From contig CAIFEQ010000016.1 of the NCBI GenBank assembly GCA_903789495.1, positions 1 through 44,169 on the forward strand: a stretch of DNA of 44,169 bases, read 5' to 3'. Position 1 is the first letter of the stretch; the number at the start of each line of letters is the position of its first letter. Shown here one piece after another: positions 8,540 through 17,973 of this stretch. The notes under the pieces were generated by a model, which made no database searches, was not told the origin of the DNA, and worked only from the letters and a program-made list of their open reading frames with translations. This DNA is from an uncultured Erysipelotrichaceae bacterium (lineage in GTDB: Bacteria > Bacillota_I > Bacilli_A > Erysipelotrichales > Erysipelotrichaceae). A program made the position numbers and the translations under genes.

Positions 8540-10060
8540 TCAAAATTTGGTTTTAAACCTTTTAATAATTTTTTCTTTCTCATCTTTATTTAAAATTACT
8601 ACAAAGATGATAAAACAATATACAACAATATATAAAATTACATGTACGGCAAAGCTTAAATAAGCATTATTTAAAATGATTTTATTTATTAGCATACCAA
8701 TCGAAAATGGAAGAACTCCGTAAAGCCATATAGGAGCAACCGTCTTCCAAAATAAGCTTATGTTAAGATTCACCTTTGCTGAATAAATATAATTCATCAC
8801 AAACCATGACGTCACAACGATAGATATAGAAGTAGCTCCAGCAGCTCCATATATTCCAAAATATTTTGACATTACAATTGTTAATCCAATATTAATAATA
8901 GCTGCAATGAATAAAATCCTGGCTCTGTACCAATACATATTTTTAGCCTGTAATATGGTATTTCCCATATTTTGTATTAAATCAACTGTATAAGGTACCA
9001 TTAGCAACAATGCAACGTAATATGCCGGCAAGTATTCGTCTCCAGCAATTAATTTGATAAACTCTTTTCCATATAAAATAACCCCACTAAAAATAAGCAT
9101 TAAAACTATCGATTGATATCTCCCAACTTCAGCAAATGTTTTTGATAATTTTTCACCATTTTTATCTGTACTTATTATTTTACTAACCATAGGTAATAGC
9201 ACACTAGACATTGTTGTTCCAACATGGATATATATAGTGTTTATTTGTGACCCAATAGAGTATATAGCTACTATTGCAGTACCATACATTTGTCCTAATA
9301 TTAATTGATCAGTTTTCCAAAATATTTGGTCCGCAAAAGAAACAAATAATACTGAACCGGAAAGACTCAAAATATCCTTTACCAAAGAAGTATCCTTTCC
9401 ATGGTAAACAATCTTTATACATAATCCAGCTTTACAGTATATTTCGTTTGCCAACGCAATGAATATATTTAAAATTAGCTGAATAACTGTAATGGTTACC
9501 GCATAAGGGAATTTTCGAATAAACAAAATAACAGCGATTGGCTGAATTATTTGAGAAATCAATGTCAAAGATCTTATAAACACAAATTTCTCATGAGCCA
9601 TTATGGATGCAGAATAGATGGAGTTATTTAAATACACCAACAGATTTGCAATCATCACTGCAAACATCCATAATGATTCATCTAATTGTTGTGAAGATAA
9701 CGAATTTGAATAAACTTTTCTAAATAATATAGCTACGGGTATCGACACTATAATGATTAGAACAGATATAACAAAAAATATTCTTTTGCTTATGGCCAGT
9801 GTGTTTTCCATTTTTTTTGTGTCATTTGTAATGAGAAACTCTGTATAATTTTTCATTACTGCGGCATTGAGTGAAGAATATACAGTAGAAAAATATGAGA
9901 TTACAGATCCCATAATTTGGTATAAACCATATTCATCCTGCCCGATACCATTAAGTAATATTGGTATGTATATTATCGAAATAACTGCTGAAAATATTGT
10001 CTGGACATAGCTTAGGATAATACCAATTTTACGTTCCTTTTCAACTGACAAATTTTCCAT
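8540..10060 (-). CDS. wzx: Wzx-type polysaccharide flippase
   Basis: A 506-residue membrane protein with about 14 hydrophobic segments, an N-terminal pattern typical of the polysaccharide transporter (MOP/MATE-like) superfamily (GIILSYVQTIFSAVISIIY) and the conserved GQDEYGLYQ region near residue 40. It should flip the lipid-linked repeat unit across the cytoplasmic membrane so that the Wzy-like protein can polymerise it outside. It lies between glycosyltransferase and heptose genes in the minus-strand operon. Its ribosome binding site is weak. Base composition is strongly AT-rich, as for the neighbouring glycosyltransferases. Confidence 0.88.
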   Translation of the reverse strand: MENLSVEKERKIGIILSYVQTIFSAVISIIYIPILLNGIGQDEYGLYQIMGSVISYFSTVYSSLNAAVMKNYTEFLITNDTKKMENTLAISKRIFFVISVLIIIVSIPVAILFRKVYSNSLSSQQLDESLWMFAVMIANLLVYLNNSIYSASIMAHEKFVFIRSLTLISQIIQPIAVILFIRKFPYAVTITVIQLILNIFIALANEIYCKAGLCIKIVYHGKDTSLVKDILSLSGSVLFVSFADQIFWKTDQLILGQMYGTAIVAIYSIGSQINTIYIHVGTTMSSVLLPMVSKIISTDKNGEKLSKTFAEVGRYQSIVLMLIFSGVILYGKEFIKLIAGDEYLPAYYVALLLMVPYTVDLIQNMGNTILQAKNMYWYRARILFIAAIINIGLTIVMSKYFGIYGAAGATSISIVVTSWFVMNYIYSAKVNLNISLFWKTVAPIWLYGVLPFSIGMLINKIILNNAYLSFAVHVILYIVVYCFIIFVVILNKDEKEKIIKRFKTKF

Positions 10061-10191
10061 AAATCTTATCTAAATATACATTAATAATTTTTCACAACAT
10101 GCATATAATTATAAATTTTTCCAAAAAGCAATATGAAATGAACTTCACTATTAATCACTATTCTAATTTTCATAAAAATAGAATTAATATT

Positions 10192-11343
10192 TCAATTTAA
10201 ATCGTCAGTTTTAATTAGTCGTTTATAAACTTTAATGCTGTGCTCCATTGAAAAATAATCAACATATGCTTGATGATTGCTGGTAGATAGTTTTATATAA
10301 TCTTCTTTTTTTAATGAAATTATATTTTTTATTGCATCTTTCATTTCTATTTCATTGCTAGCAATTATGATATCAGACGCTTTTTCATAGCCAATTTTGC
10401 AGTGTGGTGTTGTAATGATTGGAAGCCAATACATTAGTGCTTGACCAATTTTAACTTTCATTCCGGCACCATTAAAAATTGGAGAAACATAACAATATGC
10501 TTTTTTAAAATATTCATCTATATCATCCGGTGAGTCAATTAGTTTGATTCCTTTTTTAGTATTGCATATGGCCACTAGCTCCGGAGAAGGTTTTGATCCG
10601 GCCACAAATAACTGAAATTTTTTCAATTGAGGATCAGACTCATATAAAGGTATCCATACCTTGTTTATAAACCATTCTATCCCAGCCAAATTTGGACCAT
10701 ATTTTAAGCTGCCTGTAATTAAAAAATATTTTTCTTTGCTGGACGGATATTTTTCGCAATCATTATCTATGCATACAGGATTTACAACTATTTTATTGTT
10801 GACACTAGATCCATATAATTCAATTAATCTTTCTTTATCTGCCTCTGTCAAGCAGATCAATTTTTCGGCCATTTTTACGCATTTTTTTTCGGCATTAGAA
10901 AAATGTAAATATCTCAAATAATTGGAAATTGTATTATTGTTTTTATATATATTGTAAAAATAGTCATGTTCTACATTATGGATTCTTATAAACACAGGCA
11001 CATTGTGTTTATGCGCTTCTTCTAAGACAAATGGCCATCTTGAAAACTCAAGGTGTAAAGCATAATATTCTTCCCATTTAATATTTTTTATACATTTACA
11101 CCACCCATGATAATATCTAGAGAATGATCCATTAACTATATCAATTATTCGTTTATGTTTAGTTAAATTTAAGATTGTTAATAAATTAATATTTTTATAT
11201 TTGCCAATATCTGTTTTGGGTAAAGGGCCAATATAATCGCATAATGAATTACACGTTATTGATTCAATAGATTGCATTATTCCAATTCCGCCTCCAGATT
11301 TTTGAGACGGCGCCTCAAAAGTCACTTCCAATATTTTTTTCAT
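10192..11343 (-). CDS. Family 4 glycosyltransferase
   Basis: A 383-residue GT-B protein. The N-terminal half has VPVFIRIHNVEHDYF near residues 115-129, a common acceptor-side motif. The C-terminal half has FLITGSLKYGPNLAGIEWFI, then FVAGSKPSPEL, then VSPIFNGAGMKVKIGQALMY near residues 290-310, which is a good GT4 donor-binding signature. It would add one sugar to the lipid-linked repeat unit; the donor is unknown. AAAGGA lies upstream of the ATG. About 130 AT-rich bases separate it from wzx, and 18 bases separate it from the preceding GT2. Confidence 0.88.
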   Translation of the reverse strand: MKKILEVTFEAPSQKSGGGIGIMQSIESITCNSLCDYIGPLPKTDIGKYKNINLLTILNLTKHKRIIDIVNGSFSRYYHGWCKCIKNIKWEEYYALHLEFSRWPFVLEEAHKHNVPVFIRIHNVEHDYFYNIYKNNNTISNYLRYLHFSNAEKKCVKMAEKLICLTEADKERLIELYGSSVNNKIVVNPVCIDNDCEKYPSSKEKYFLITGSLKYGPNLAGIEWFINKVWIPLYESDPQLKKFQLFVAGSKPSPELVAICNTKKGIKLIDSPDDIDEYFKKAYCYVSPIFNGAGMKVKIGQALMYWLPIITTPHCKIGYEKASDIIIASNEIEMKDAIKNIISLKKEDYIKLSTSNHQAYVDYFSMEHSIKVYKRLIKTDDLN

Positions 11344-11361
11344 GTATATTATTCCTTTAGT

Positions 11362-12249
11362 TCACGATATTTTTATTATCTTCTTCACCATTCTAATAAA
11401 TAGTGAGGTAATTACATTAAGATCAAATGTGAGCTTAGCAATTGTTTTACTATGCGGCAAATCATATTTTGACATTAGCCATATATAATGCCTATCAATA
11501 AAAATATTATTGTTAACAATTTTATAAAATTCATACTTTATTCTTGATGAATGGTGTTGCCCCCCTTCCTTATTTAATGCTGGAAAATGATAGCATTCAG
11601 TATCTGATGTATAAAATATTTTGTAACCATTTTTCGTCATTCGGACTTGTGCATCTGTTTCTTCCCGATAGCCATTAATTTTATAACCCTCATAATACCG
11701 TATGTTTTCATATGCTGAAATCGGCGCCATTAAAAGTGCATGGCCAAAAGGCACTTCTATATCACCATCTATTTTTTTTCTATAATAGCCTTCCAGTGTA
11801 TTGTAATTAAATAAAGGTTTATTTATTTCTTGCTGTGATTTTATTATATTTTGTTTCTCAATGAGAGGCATTTCTGGTGTAATGCCATAATAAATGCTTC
11901 CAAAGTATATTGTTTTCTCACTGATTTTATTTTTTAATATTTTCGCATAATTTTTTTCAAGAAACGCATCATCCTCTCCCCAAAGAATATATTTTCCATG
12001 AGCGTTTTCTATGCCGATATTTCTGCTGGCGCCTGCCCCTAAATTCTTCTCATTTTTTATATATATTAACTTTGTACTAGGGTATTTTTTATTATAAAAA
12101 TTTATTACATCTTTATAACTAGATTCGCTGCAATCATCAATTATTATTATTTCAAGCACATCATCTTGATCAAAATATGAAAACAACGACCGTTGTAAAT
12201 CTTGTGGCCTATTATATGTTGGGATAATAATGGAGATATCTTTAGACAA
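11362..12249 (-). CDS. Family 2 glycosyltransferase
   Basis: A GT-A-fold transferase of about 295 residues. It opens with DISIIIPTYNRPQDL, has IIIDDCS near residue 38, the GAGASRNIGIENAHGKYILW segment, and a metal-binding DDA-type motif (WGEDDAF). A later REETDAQVRM segment matches the region holding the catalytic base in GT2 enzymes. The open frame begins six bases earlier at a TTG (12255), but the TTG at 12249 is seven bases from AAAGGTGG and is the better start. The gene follows the Wzy-like gene after a few bases, so it is in the same operon. Donor sugar unknown. Confidence 0.88.
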   Translation of the reverse strand: MSKDISIIIPTYNRPQDLQRSLFSYFDQDDVLEIIIIDDCSESSYKDVINFYNKKYPSTKLIYIKNEKNLGAGASRNIGIENAHGKYILWGEDDAFLEKNYAKILKNKISEKTIYFGSIYYGITPEMPLIEKQNIIKSQQEINKPLFNYNTLEGYYRKKIDGDIEVPFGHALLMAPISAYENIRYYEGYKINGYREETDAQVRMTKNGYKIFYTSDTECYHFPALNKEGGQHHSSRIKYEFYKIVNNNIFIDRHYIWLMSKYDLPHSKTIAKLTFDLNVITSLFIRMVKKIIKIS

Positions 12250-12262
12250 AATCAAACCACCT

Positions 12263-13657
12263 TTACTCTAAAAGTTTACCATTAAATTTAAATAAAATTT
12301 TTCTATCCAACAGTGCAAATATGAGAAAAGGCAAAACGTGATTCAAAAATATATTAAATGTCATTGTATATGTATACATTACAGTAAATACTGCCAAATT
12401 AATTCCACAGTAGAAAAATAACATTTTGTAGCAGCTGCGGTTGCTTATTGCAGCTTGGTAATCCATCTTCACAGTACAATAAACAATAAATAGAATAGCA
12501 ACAGGAAAAAATATGTCGAACATCTCCTTTGCCTGTATGATCATTTCAAAGAATGTTCCAGTTGCCTCTTCATTCAACGTACTGTTAATGGCATCAGTTG
12601 TCGAATATTGGTGTCCTACAATTGCTGGTAATAATGTTCCGTTAATAACATCATGAATAAACATTACAAAACCATGTTCCAAATGGACGTTCAGTCCAGC
12701 TGCCGCAATAATGTAACCCCCTAAATATATGTTAAATAACCGACATATGTTCATCATAGTGTGAGAACGTGGATCATCATTTAAAGTCATATTTCTAAGT
12801 AATAAAATTAATCCTATTGCAACAGTAATTTTGATTATTATTGAAAGATTATTATTGTTATGTTTTGACACACAAATGAGGAGATAAACCAACATTGCTA
12901 GTGCAGCAGTAAGCGAAAGCATACGAAATTCTGTCATAAATAAAGCACATAGTGCTATTAACGCAAGTTCAATGATTCTTTTCTTTACAGAGCTAATTTG
13001 TTTTTTTTCAGCAATCATAAACGCATAGAAAAAGCACATAGGTTTAACTAATTCAAAAAAAGTTCTAAAAATATAAAATGGTCCGCCCTTTCCTGGTTCA
13101 GGTCTGGCACCTAATTCATCTGTTAGGAAAAAAGGACGGATTTTGTATTCCATATTAGGAAACAAGAAATATATAGATAGACAAATTACAACACCAATTA
13201 TCATAAACACTTTATATGTAGCTATTCTGTTTATTGCGGTTTTATTGTTAATTAATTTTTTTATGAAGTGCTTTGTTGTAATGTTAATAAACAGTGCAAC
13301 TAAAAACCATTCAAAACCTAAATAAAAACATGCAAGTTTCCAGTTTTTTGTTACAAATTCGACTGATATTTGAGAATAAAAATTGCCATACGCACATACG
13401 ACAGCCACAATACAAATTTTAATAAAATACATGACTATCAATAAGGATGTTGAAATCCCAATTATTTTTCTTGGCCTAATAAACATCAGCAATACTGCTA
13501 TATATACTAATGGCATTACTCTAATGCATTCATAAATGTCATCAATAGGGCATTCTACTAGAAGTAAAAAACATATCAATGATGCAATTATCAAGAAAGA
13601 ATAAAGTATATTTTGGTTTATTATAGACTTTAATTCTTGATAAATAGTTTTCATCAT
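12263..13657 (-). CDS. wzy: Wzy-like polysaccharide polymerase (O-antigen polymerase type)
   Basis: About 464 residues with 10-12 hydrophobic segments and a larger loop near residues 330-380, the layout of Wzy/EpsG-type polymerases. Sequence conservation in this group is low, so the call rests on topology and on its place among wzx, glycosyltransferase and initiating transferase genes. It would join repeat units on the outer face of the membrane. I place the start at the ATG at 13657, eight bases after AGGAG; an upstream TTG at 13663 is in frame but badly spaced. It is the first gene after the hairpin junction and begins the very AT-rich serotype-type section. Confidence 0.75.
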   Translation of the reverse strand: MMKTIYQELKSIINQNILYSFLIIASLICFLLLVECPIDDIYECIRVMPLVYIAVLLMFIRPRKIIGISTSLLIVMYFIKICIVAVVCAYGNFYSQISVEFVTKNWKLACFYLGFEWFLVALFINITTKHFIKKLINNKTAINRIATYKVFMIIGVVICLSIYFLFPNMEYKIRPFFLTDELGARPEPGKGGPFYIFRTFFELVKPMCFFYAFMIAEKKQISSVKKRIIELALIALCALFMTEFRMLSLTAALAMLVYLLICVSKHNNNNLSIIIKITVAIGLILLLRNMTLNDDPRSHTMMNICRLFNIYLGGYIIAAAGLNVHLEHGFVMFIHDVINGTLLPAIVGHQYSTTDAINSTLNEEATGTFFEMIIQAKEMFDIFFPVAILFIVYCTVKMDYQAAISNRSCYKMLFFYCGINLAVFTVMYTYTMTFNIFLNHVLPFLIFALLDRKILFKFNGKLLE

Positions 13658-13913
13658 CTTCAATACTCCTAAAGTCTATATATTTATGGATTAATTATAA
13701 ATCATAATATTTCTCTAATGACAATAGCAGCTGATAATGCTAATTATAATTTAATTCCAATTCACAACAATGAAGAAAAATTATTCAAATTTACTTTAAT
13801 TTCTTACTTGATTTTCTAATATAAAAAACAAAATATTGATATGCCTCGCTACCCTCGATCAGTTCAATATTTCTGATTAAGGGTAGCGTATCATACTATA
13901 TGTTTCTATTGGA
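13658..13913. other. AT-rich spacer inside the polysaccharide operon with a strong hairpin
   Basis: No gene is visible. The left part is very AT-rich. The right part holds a long-armed inverted repeat: CGCTACCC at 13847-13854 pairs with GGGTAGCG at 13881-13888, and ATCAG (13858-13862) pairs with CTGAT (13873-13877) inside it. There is no T-run on either strand, so it is not a textbook terminator. It marks the border between the conserved front genes of the operon and the AT-rich variable genes. Confidence 0.6.
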
Positions 13914-14699
13914 TTATAGTTTTATTTTTTTCAGTCCAATACCTGTTCCTTTCACAAATGCCCAACATACAATTTCATACAGACTCTTTATGAAATTATG
14001 ATGCTCGATATCATGGTATAGTTGCCAATGATATTTAGCTTGTTTCAGCTTATTACTTGAAACTGATCCATTTCGGCCCAATCGGTATGTTCCGAGAACT
14101 TCTTGCATTCCGTAACAGTACTCTGTCTTTTTTAAAACCTGCAGCCATAACGCAAAATCATTTCGTTTTCTTATCATAGGAACTTGGAATTTCCCTAAAA
14201 CGCTCTGATCATACATCACAGTCAAGTTACCTATAGGATTCGATAATTTTATACAAGTATCATAATCTATCTTTTCAGGAGGAATCATTGCATAATGAAG
14301 AAACTTCCCTTCCGAATTCATACATGCATATCCGGTGCACGAAAAGTCAGCACCTTTTTTTTGCATAAACTGAATCTGCTTTTCCAGCTTCTGTGGATAC
14401 CACAGATCATCGGAGTCCAAAAAAGCAACATACTTTCCGCTTGCCCTTTTTATTGCCTCAGTTCGTGCTACTGCAGGGCCGCCATTGCTCGGAAGGCGAT
14501 AATAATGAATATTAGGATATTTTTCTAAGTAAGGCTCTAATACTTTTTGCGTGTCATCGATGGAGCAATCATCCACAATTTGAATTTCCCAATCTGTAAT
14601 AGTCTGCTGCAGGACTGACTCAATGGATTGAGATATATATTCAGCACAATTATAGGTTGGCATAATTACGCTGACCAATACGCGATTATCTTCTGACAT
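13914..14699 (-). CDS. Family 2 glycosyltransferase
   Basis: A 261-residue GT-A enzyme with VSVIMPTYNCAEYI at the start, IVDDCSIDDT near residue 40, and VAFLDSDDLWYPQKL near residue 90 that contains the DxD-type metal site. The length is that of a single-domain GT2. Its start overlaps the end of the sugar-phosphate transferase gene by 14 bases, so the two are translationally coupled. The product probably adds the second sugar to the sugar-phospholipid made by that neighbour. Its composition is closer to the front genes than to the AT-rich block downstream. Confidence 0.9.
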   Translation of the reverse strand: MSEDNRVLVSVIMPTYNCAEYISQSIESVLQQTITDWEIQIVDDCSIDDTQKVLEPYLEKYPNIHYYRLPSNGGPAVARTEAIKRASGKYVAFLDSDDLWYPQKLEKQIQFMQKKGADFSCTGYACMNSEGKFLHYAMIPPEKIDYDTCIKLSNPIGNLTVMYDQSVLGKFQVPMIRKRNDFALWLQVLKKTEYCYGMQEVLGTYRLGRNGSVSSNKLKQAKYHWQLYHDIEHHNFIKSLYEIVCWAFVKGTGIGLKKIKL

Positions 14700-16212
14700 C
14701 TTCTATATCTACCTTTGAGTTGTCCTCATTTATTTCTGCTGATGTATTTTCTGCAGTAATCTGCCCCTCTTCAACACCTTCCGTAGACTCCTTCATAAAA
14801 AGGATTTTTATCGTAGCAAGACAGATTTTGAAATCTTCAGCCAAACTTGGTTTGGAAATATACATCAGATCCATCAGCAGTTTGTCATAAGGAGTTGTGT
14901 TGTACTTTCCATATACCTGCGCATAGCCAGTCAGGCCGCATTTACATTGCAGGCGCAAGTCAAATTCCGGAAGTTCCTGTTTATACTGCTGTGCGATTTC
15001 AGGTCTTTCCGGTCTAGGGCCAACGATAGACATATCACCTTTCAGAATATTGATAAGCTGTGGCAGTTCATCCATTCGGCATGCACGTATAAATTTTCCG
15101 ACTTTTGTAATCCGAGGATCACTGTCCCCCATCGACAGCCTTGCCACGCCGTCTTCTTCTGCGTCCATGCGCATGGAGCGAAATTTCAGAATCTCAAAAA
15201 CTTTACCGTTCTTAGTCAGTCTTTTCTGGCGATAGAATGCAGTCCCACCATCAGAGCGGATAATTAACGCCAGTACAATCATCAGTGGGCTCAGAATGAC
15301 AAGCGCGAGCCCGCTCAGCAGAATATCGAAAAAGCGCTTAAAGAACAGATATTCAGGATTCGGATTATATCTTCCAAGCCGCAACATCGGTTCATGGAAC
15401 ATTGGCATTCTCTCTGCGCCTGCCATAATGACATCACCGATCCTCGGAAGAACATAAGCCACCACGTCATAAGCCATGCAATACTTGATGATCTGATTTC
15501 TTTCATGGCTGTGCAGTCCGCTGAGAAAAACAACGCTGGCATCTCCGATGGCCTGGCGGATATGTTCCTGTTCTGCCCTTTTGTCGCCGGCTGTAACTTC
15601 TTCTGTAAAAATCTTATCTACTGCATAGACACCATTGATATGAAAATGCAGTTCCATACCATATTGATGGATCAGTTTTTCCATATCTTCCATCTCTCCG
15701 TAAACAATGATGCAGTTAGAAGGTGGATAACGATGGAAGTACCACTTGTGGCTCAATTTTGCCCAGACTGTAATGATTCCGATCTGTACCACGAGCATTA
15801 GCAAGAGCCTTGGAATATCAGGCAGCCGGAACAACAATAGAACCATGACGATATAAATCAGAAAATTAGTGACGATTGCCGCCAGCATCTGAGAATAAAT
15901 AATTTCTGAAATTCTCTTGGTATTTATGGAAAAACCTGAATACAGACGAGCGGTCAGATAAAAGATGATGTAGTATAAAGCAATCACCAAAATGTTGCCC
16001 ATTCTGTAATACTGTACCCTCATCTGTGAGGAATAATAATTCATCCAGGCATAGATAAACGGAACTCCCACTGCCAACAGATCCACCAGCTTTATTAGAC
16101 GCAGAATGGTTCTGTGTTTAGCTCGGTTATGTCCATATATATCCTTGGTTGTTGAACCGTCATAGTGATATTCCGGCAAAGGCTTTTTATTGGAGTTCAT
16201 CGTCTGCACCAC
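14686..16212 (-). CDS. Initiating polyprenyl-phosphate sugar-1-phosphate transferase (WbaP/EpsL-like)
   Basis: A 508-residue polyisoprenyl-phosphate hexose-1-phosphate transferase. Residues about 35-145 contain four hydrophobic segments, and a Rossmann-like middle domain follows. The catalytic C-terminal domain starts at KRFFDILLSGLALVILSP, with FYRQKRLTKNGKVFEILKFRSM and DELPQLINILKGDMSIVGPRPERPE as family signatures. It moves a sugar-1-phosphate from a UDP-sugar to undecaprenyl phosphate, which starts each repeat unit. A tail of some 40 acidic residues after the catalytic domain is unusual. The start is a GTG at 16212 (a second GTG is adjacent), with GGAGG six bases before it. It heads a two-gene coupled unit with the GT2. 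Confidence 0.93.
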   Translation of the reverse strand: MVQTMNSNKKPLPEYHYDGSTTKDIYGHNRAKHRTILRLIKLVDLLAVGVPFIYAWMNYYSSQMRVQYYRMGNILVIALYYIIFYLTARLYSGFSINTKRISEIIYSQMLAAIVTNFLIYIVMVLLLFRLPDIPRLLLMLVVQIGIITVWAKLSHKWYFHRYPPSNCIIVYGEMEDMEKLIHQYGMELHFHINGVYAVDKIFTEEVTAGDKRAEQEHIRQAIGDASVVFLSGLHSHERNQIIKYCMAYDVVAYVLPRIGDVIMAGAERMPMFHEPMLRLGRYNPNPEYLFFKRFFDILLSGLALVILSPLMIVLALIIRSDGGTAFYRQKRLTKNGKVFEILKFRSMRMDAEEDGVARLSMGDSDPRITKVGKFIRACRMDELPQLINILKGDMSIVGPRPERPEIAQQYKQELPEFDLRLQCKCGLTGYAQVYGKYNTTPYDKLLMDLMYISKPSLAEDFKICLATIKILFMKESTEGVEEGQITAENTSAEINEDNSKVDIEDVRR

Positions 16213-16575
16213 TGTATTCCTCCTTTCTTACCCTGGACAGTAAATTTATTCAAGCATCAGAGCTATATTGTCCTTCACTCGCAGAATTACTTGCCAGATT
16301 AATGAAACTAATCTGTCTGCAACAATACTATGCCTGACTTCATCTATGTGCAGATGATTACTAAACCCTAACAGCCAAAAAATCCTTGCCCGTTCCAACA
16401 CAAAAGCGATACAAGATACTGTTACAATGAAAGATTCACTTCCACTTTCGAGAACTAGTAGAATTAATATGGCATTATGACAAACAGTAACCAAAAATGG
16501 AAACACAAACTTTCTAAAAAGATTACTTACTACCAATTTGTGCTTAAGCAACATCATCTTCATTACATTAAGCAG
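16213..16575. other. 363-base gap inside the operon, no convincing gene
   Basis: Between the Wzz-like gene and the sugar transferase lies a stretch with an open minus-strand frame (16246-16563, 105 codons) that contains two hydrophobic runs. It has no ribosome binding site and matches no family I recognise. A remnant of a small membrane gene is possible; I do not call it as a gene. Confidence 0.4.
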
Positions 16576-17973
16576 TTATACAAGCACAACCGCTCCGCAG
16601 ACTGTTTTATCACAGTTTGTGCAATTTTTCAGAATATTTATCACATTCCTTTTTGTCGAATGATTCCAGTCAATCAGTAAAAGGACAGTGTTCTGCTCAT
16701 TCATGCTGTGCATGGCATTCGCATCAATAGCGCTATTTCCGCAGTACACTAAGTTAATTGTCCCTGCATATTCTTTCAGTTGTTCCACAATCATACGTGC
16801 TTTTTCAGAATCCATATCACTGACTACTGCAATACTGCCAGGCTGTTTTTTGAGATGACTCAGATATTCCGTAATCAAGGAATACTGCTGATCCTCTGTT
16901 ACCGCATTCCTTTGTATGCCACGGATCCGATCTGACCACTTTTCAAAAACATTTTGCTGCTCATGACCGAAAATATGTCCGAGAACAGGAATGCCATATT
17001 GCTCTGTGAGCTCGTCTTCTCCCGAGCACAAATATTTATTCACAAAAACTATTCCGATAAACAATGCAGAAAGTAAAACACCGATTATAAATCCAATTAA
17101 AGCATATTTCACTGTGCTCACAAGTACACTCGAAGGAGCTTCTGGCTCTTCAAGATTATTCAAAGATTCCTGCACTTCAGCAAGGTTTTCTTCCAACGTG
17201 ACAATTGTATTGTTGTAACCGGTAAGTTTATACTGTAGATCCTGATCCATCGTAATCGCTGATGTTTCATTGATCATCCGGAGTTCATGTTCTCCGATTT
17301 CAGCTGTTATCGTATCCTTCTGATTGTTGATCTGCTCTTTGACATAGTCCATCAGCTGATCAGCCAGTTCCTGAGTGTTTCCGATCGTTGTGATAGTCAG
17401 TATCCTTGTTGCTGAATCGACATCCGTATTGCGGTCACAGTCCACGATAATCAGTTCCTGGAGATCACGGGCTGTGATCTCTACATCCAAACTTTTGATG
17501 ATTTCCGAATTCATATCGACATTTTCTGCTGCAGCCGCATATGCAGCAATGATACTCAGAGCAGGATCAACATTCTGATAATCCATACCAGGCATGATCT
17601 GATAGTCGGTATAGACATAATATGTAATGGTATCCCGATATTCGTTGTAGGGATCAATGCTCATCAGGACAGAGTGTTCCTGATATTCCTTTTCACTGTT
17701 CAGCTGATCATAGATACTATCGATCTGTTCTTCGTAGGCTACTTTCTGGGCATTGTATAGAGCTAAGTCCTCTTCATAAACAGTCTGCTCATCCTCAATA
17801 GTGTCATCATTTTGTTTGCTGATTTCCTTATACGCTTTTGAACCACCAAAAGCGAGCATGAACACGATGCCCCATAGCAGAACGGTTTTAAATTTTCTGA
17901 CAATATAAGCGAAGACCTCTTTCAGATCAACTTCTACTTCTTCGCTGTATTTCTGGTTTTCAATCTGATCCAT
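16576..17973 (-). CDS. Wzz/Kdp-type chain-length regulator with fused, degenerate kinase-like domain
   Basis: A 465-residue polysaccharide co-polymerase. A transmembrane helix near residues 31-48 is followed by an extracellular part with coiled-coil segments, and a second transmembrane helix lies near 283-312. The cytoplasmic tail has QYGIPVLGHIF, as in Wzz proteins fused to bacterial tyrosine kinases. The tail ends like a kinase domain (CGAVVLV), but where the ATP-binding Walker A loop should be there is VVSDMDSEKARMIVEQ, with no GxxxGKS/T. There is no C-terminal tyrosine cluster. It is therefore probably not an active kinase. GGAGGG precedes the ATG. It is the first gene of the long minus-strand operon and should set polymer length together with the Wzy-like protein. 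No separate kinase or phosphatase gene is present in the window. Confidence 0.85.
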   Translation of the reverse strand: MDQIENQKYSEEVEVDLKEVFAYIVRKFKTVLLWGIVFMLAFGGSKAYKEISKQNDDTIEDEQTVYEEDLALYNAQKVAYEEQIDSIYDQLNSEKEYQEHSVLMSIDPYNEYRDTITYYVYTDYQIMPGMDYQNVDPALSIIAAYAAAAENVDMNSEIIKSLDVEITARDLQELIIVDCDRNTDVDSATRILTITTIGNTQELADQLMDYVKEQINNQKDTITAEIGEHELRMINETSAITMDQDLQYKLTGYNNTIVTLEENLAEVQESLNNLEEPEAPSSVLVSTVKYALIGFIIGVLLSALFIGIVFVNKYLCSGEDELTEQYGIPVLGHIFGHEQQNVFEKWSDRIRGIQRNAVTEDQQYSLITEYLSHLKKQPGSIAVVSDMDSEKARMIVEQLKEYAGTINLVYCGNSAIDANAMHSMNEQNTVLLLIDWNHSTKRNVINILKNCTNCDKTVCGAVVLV

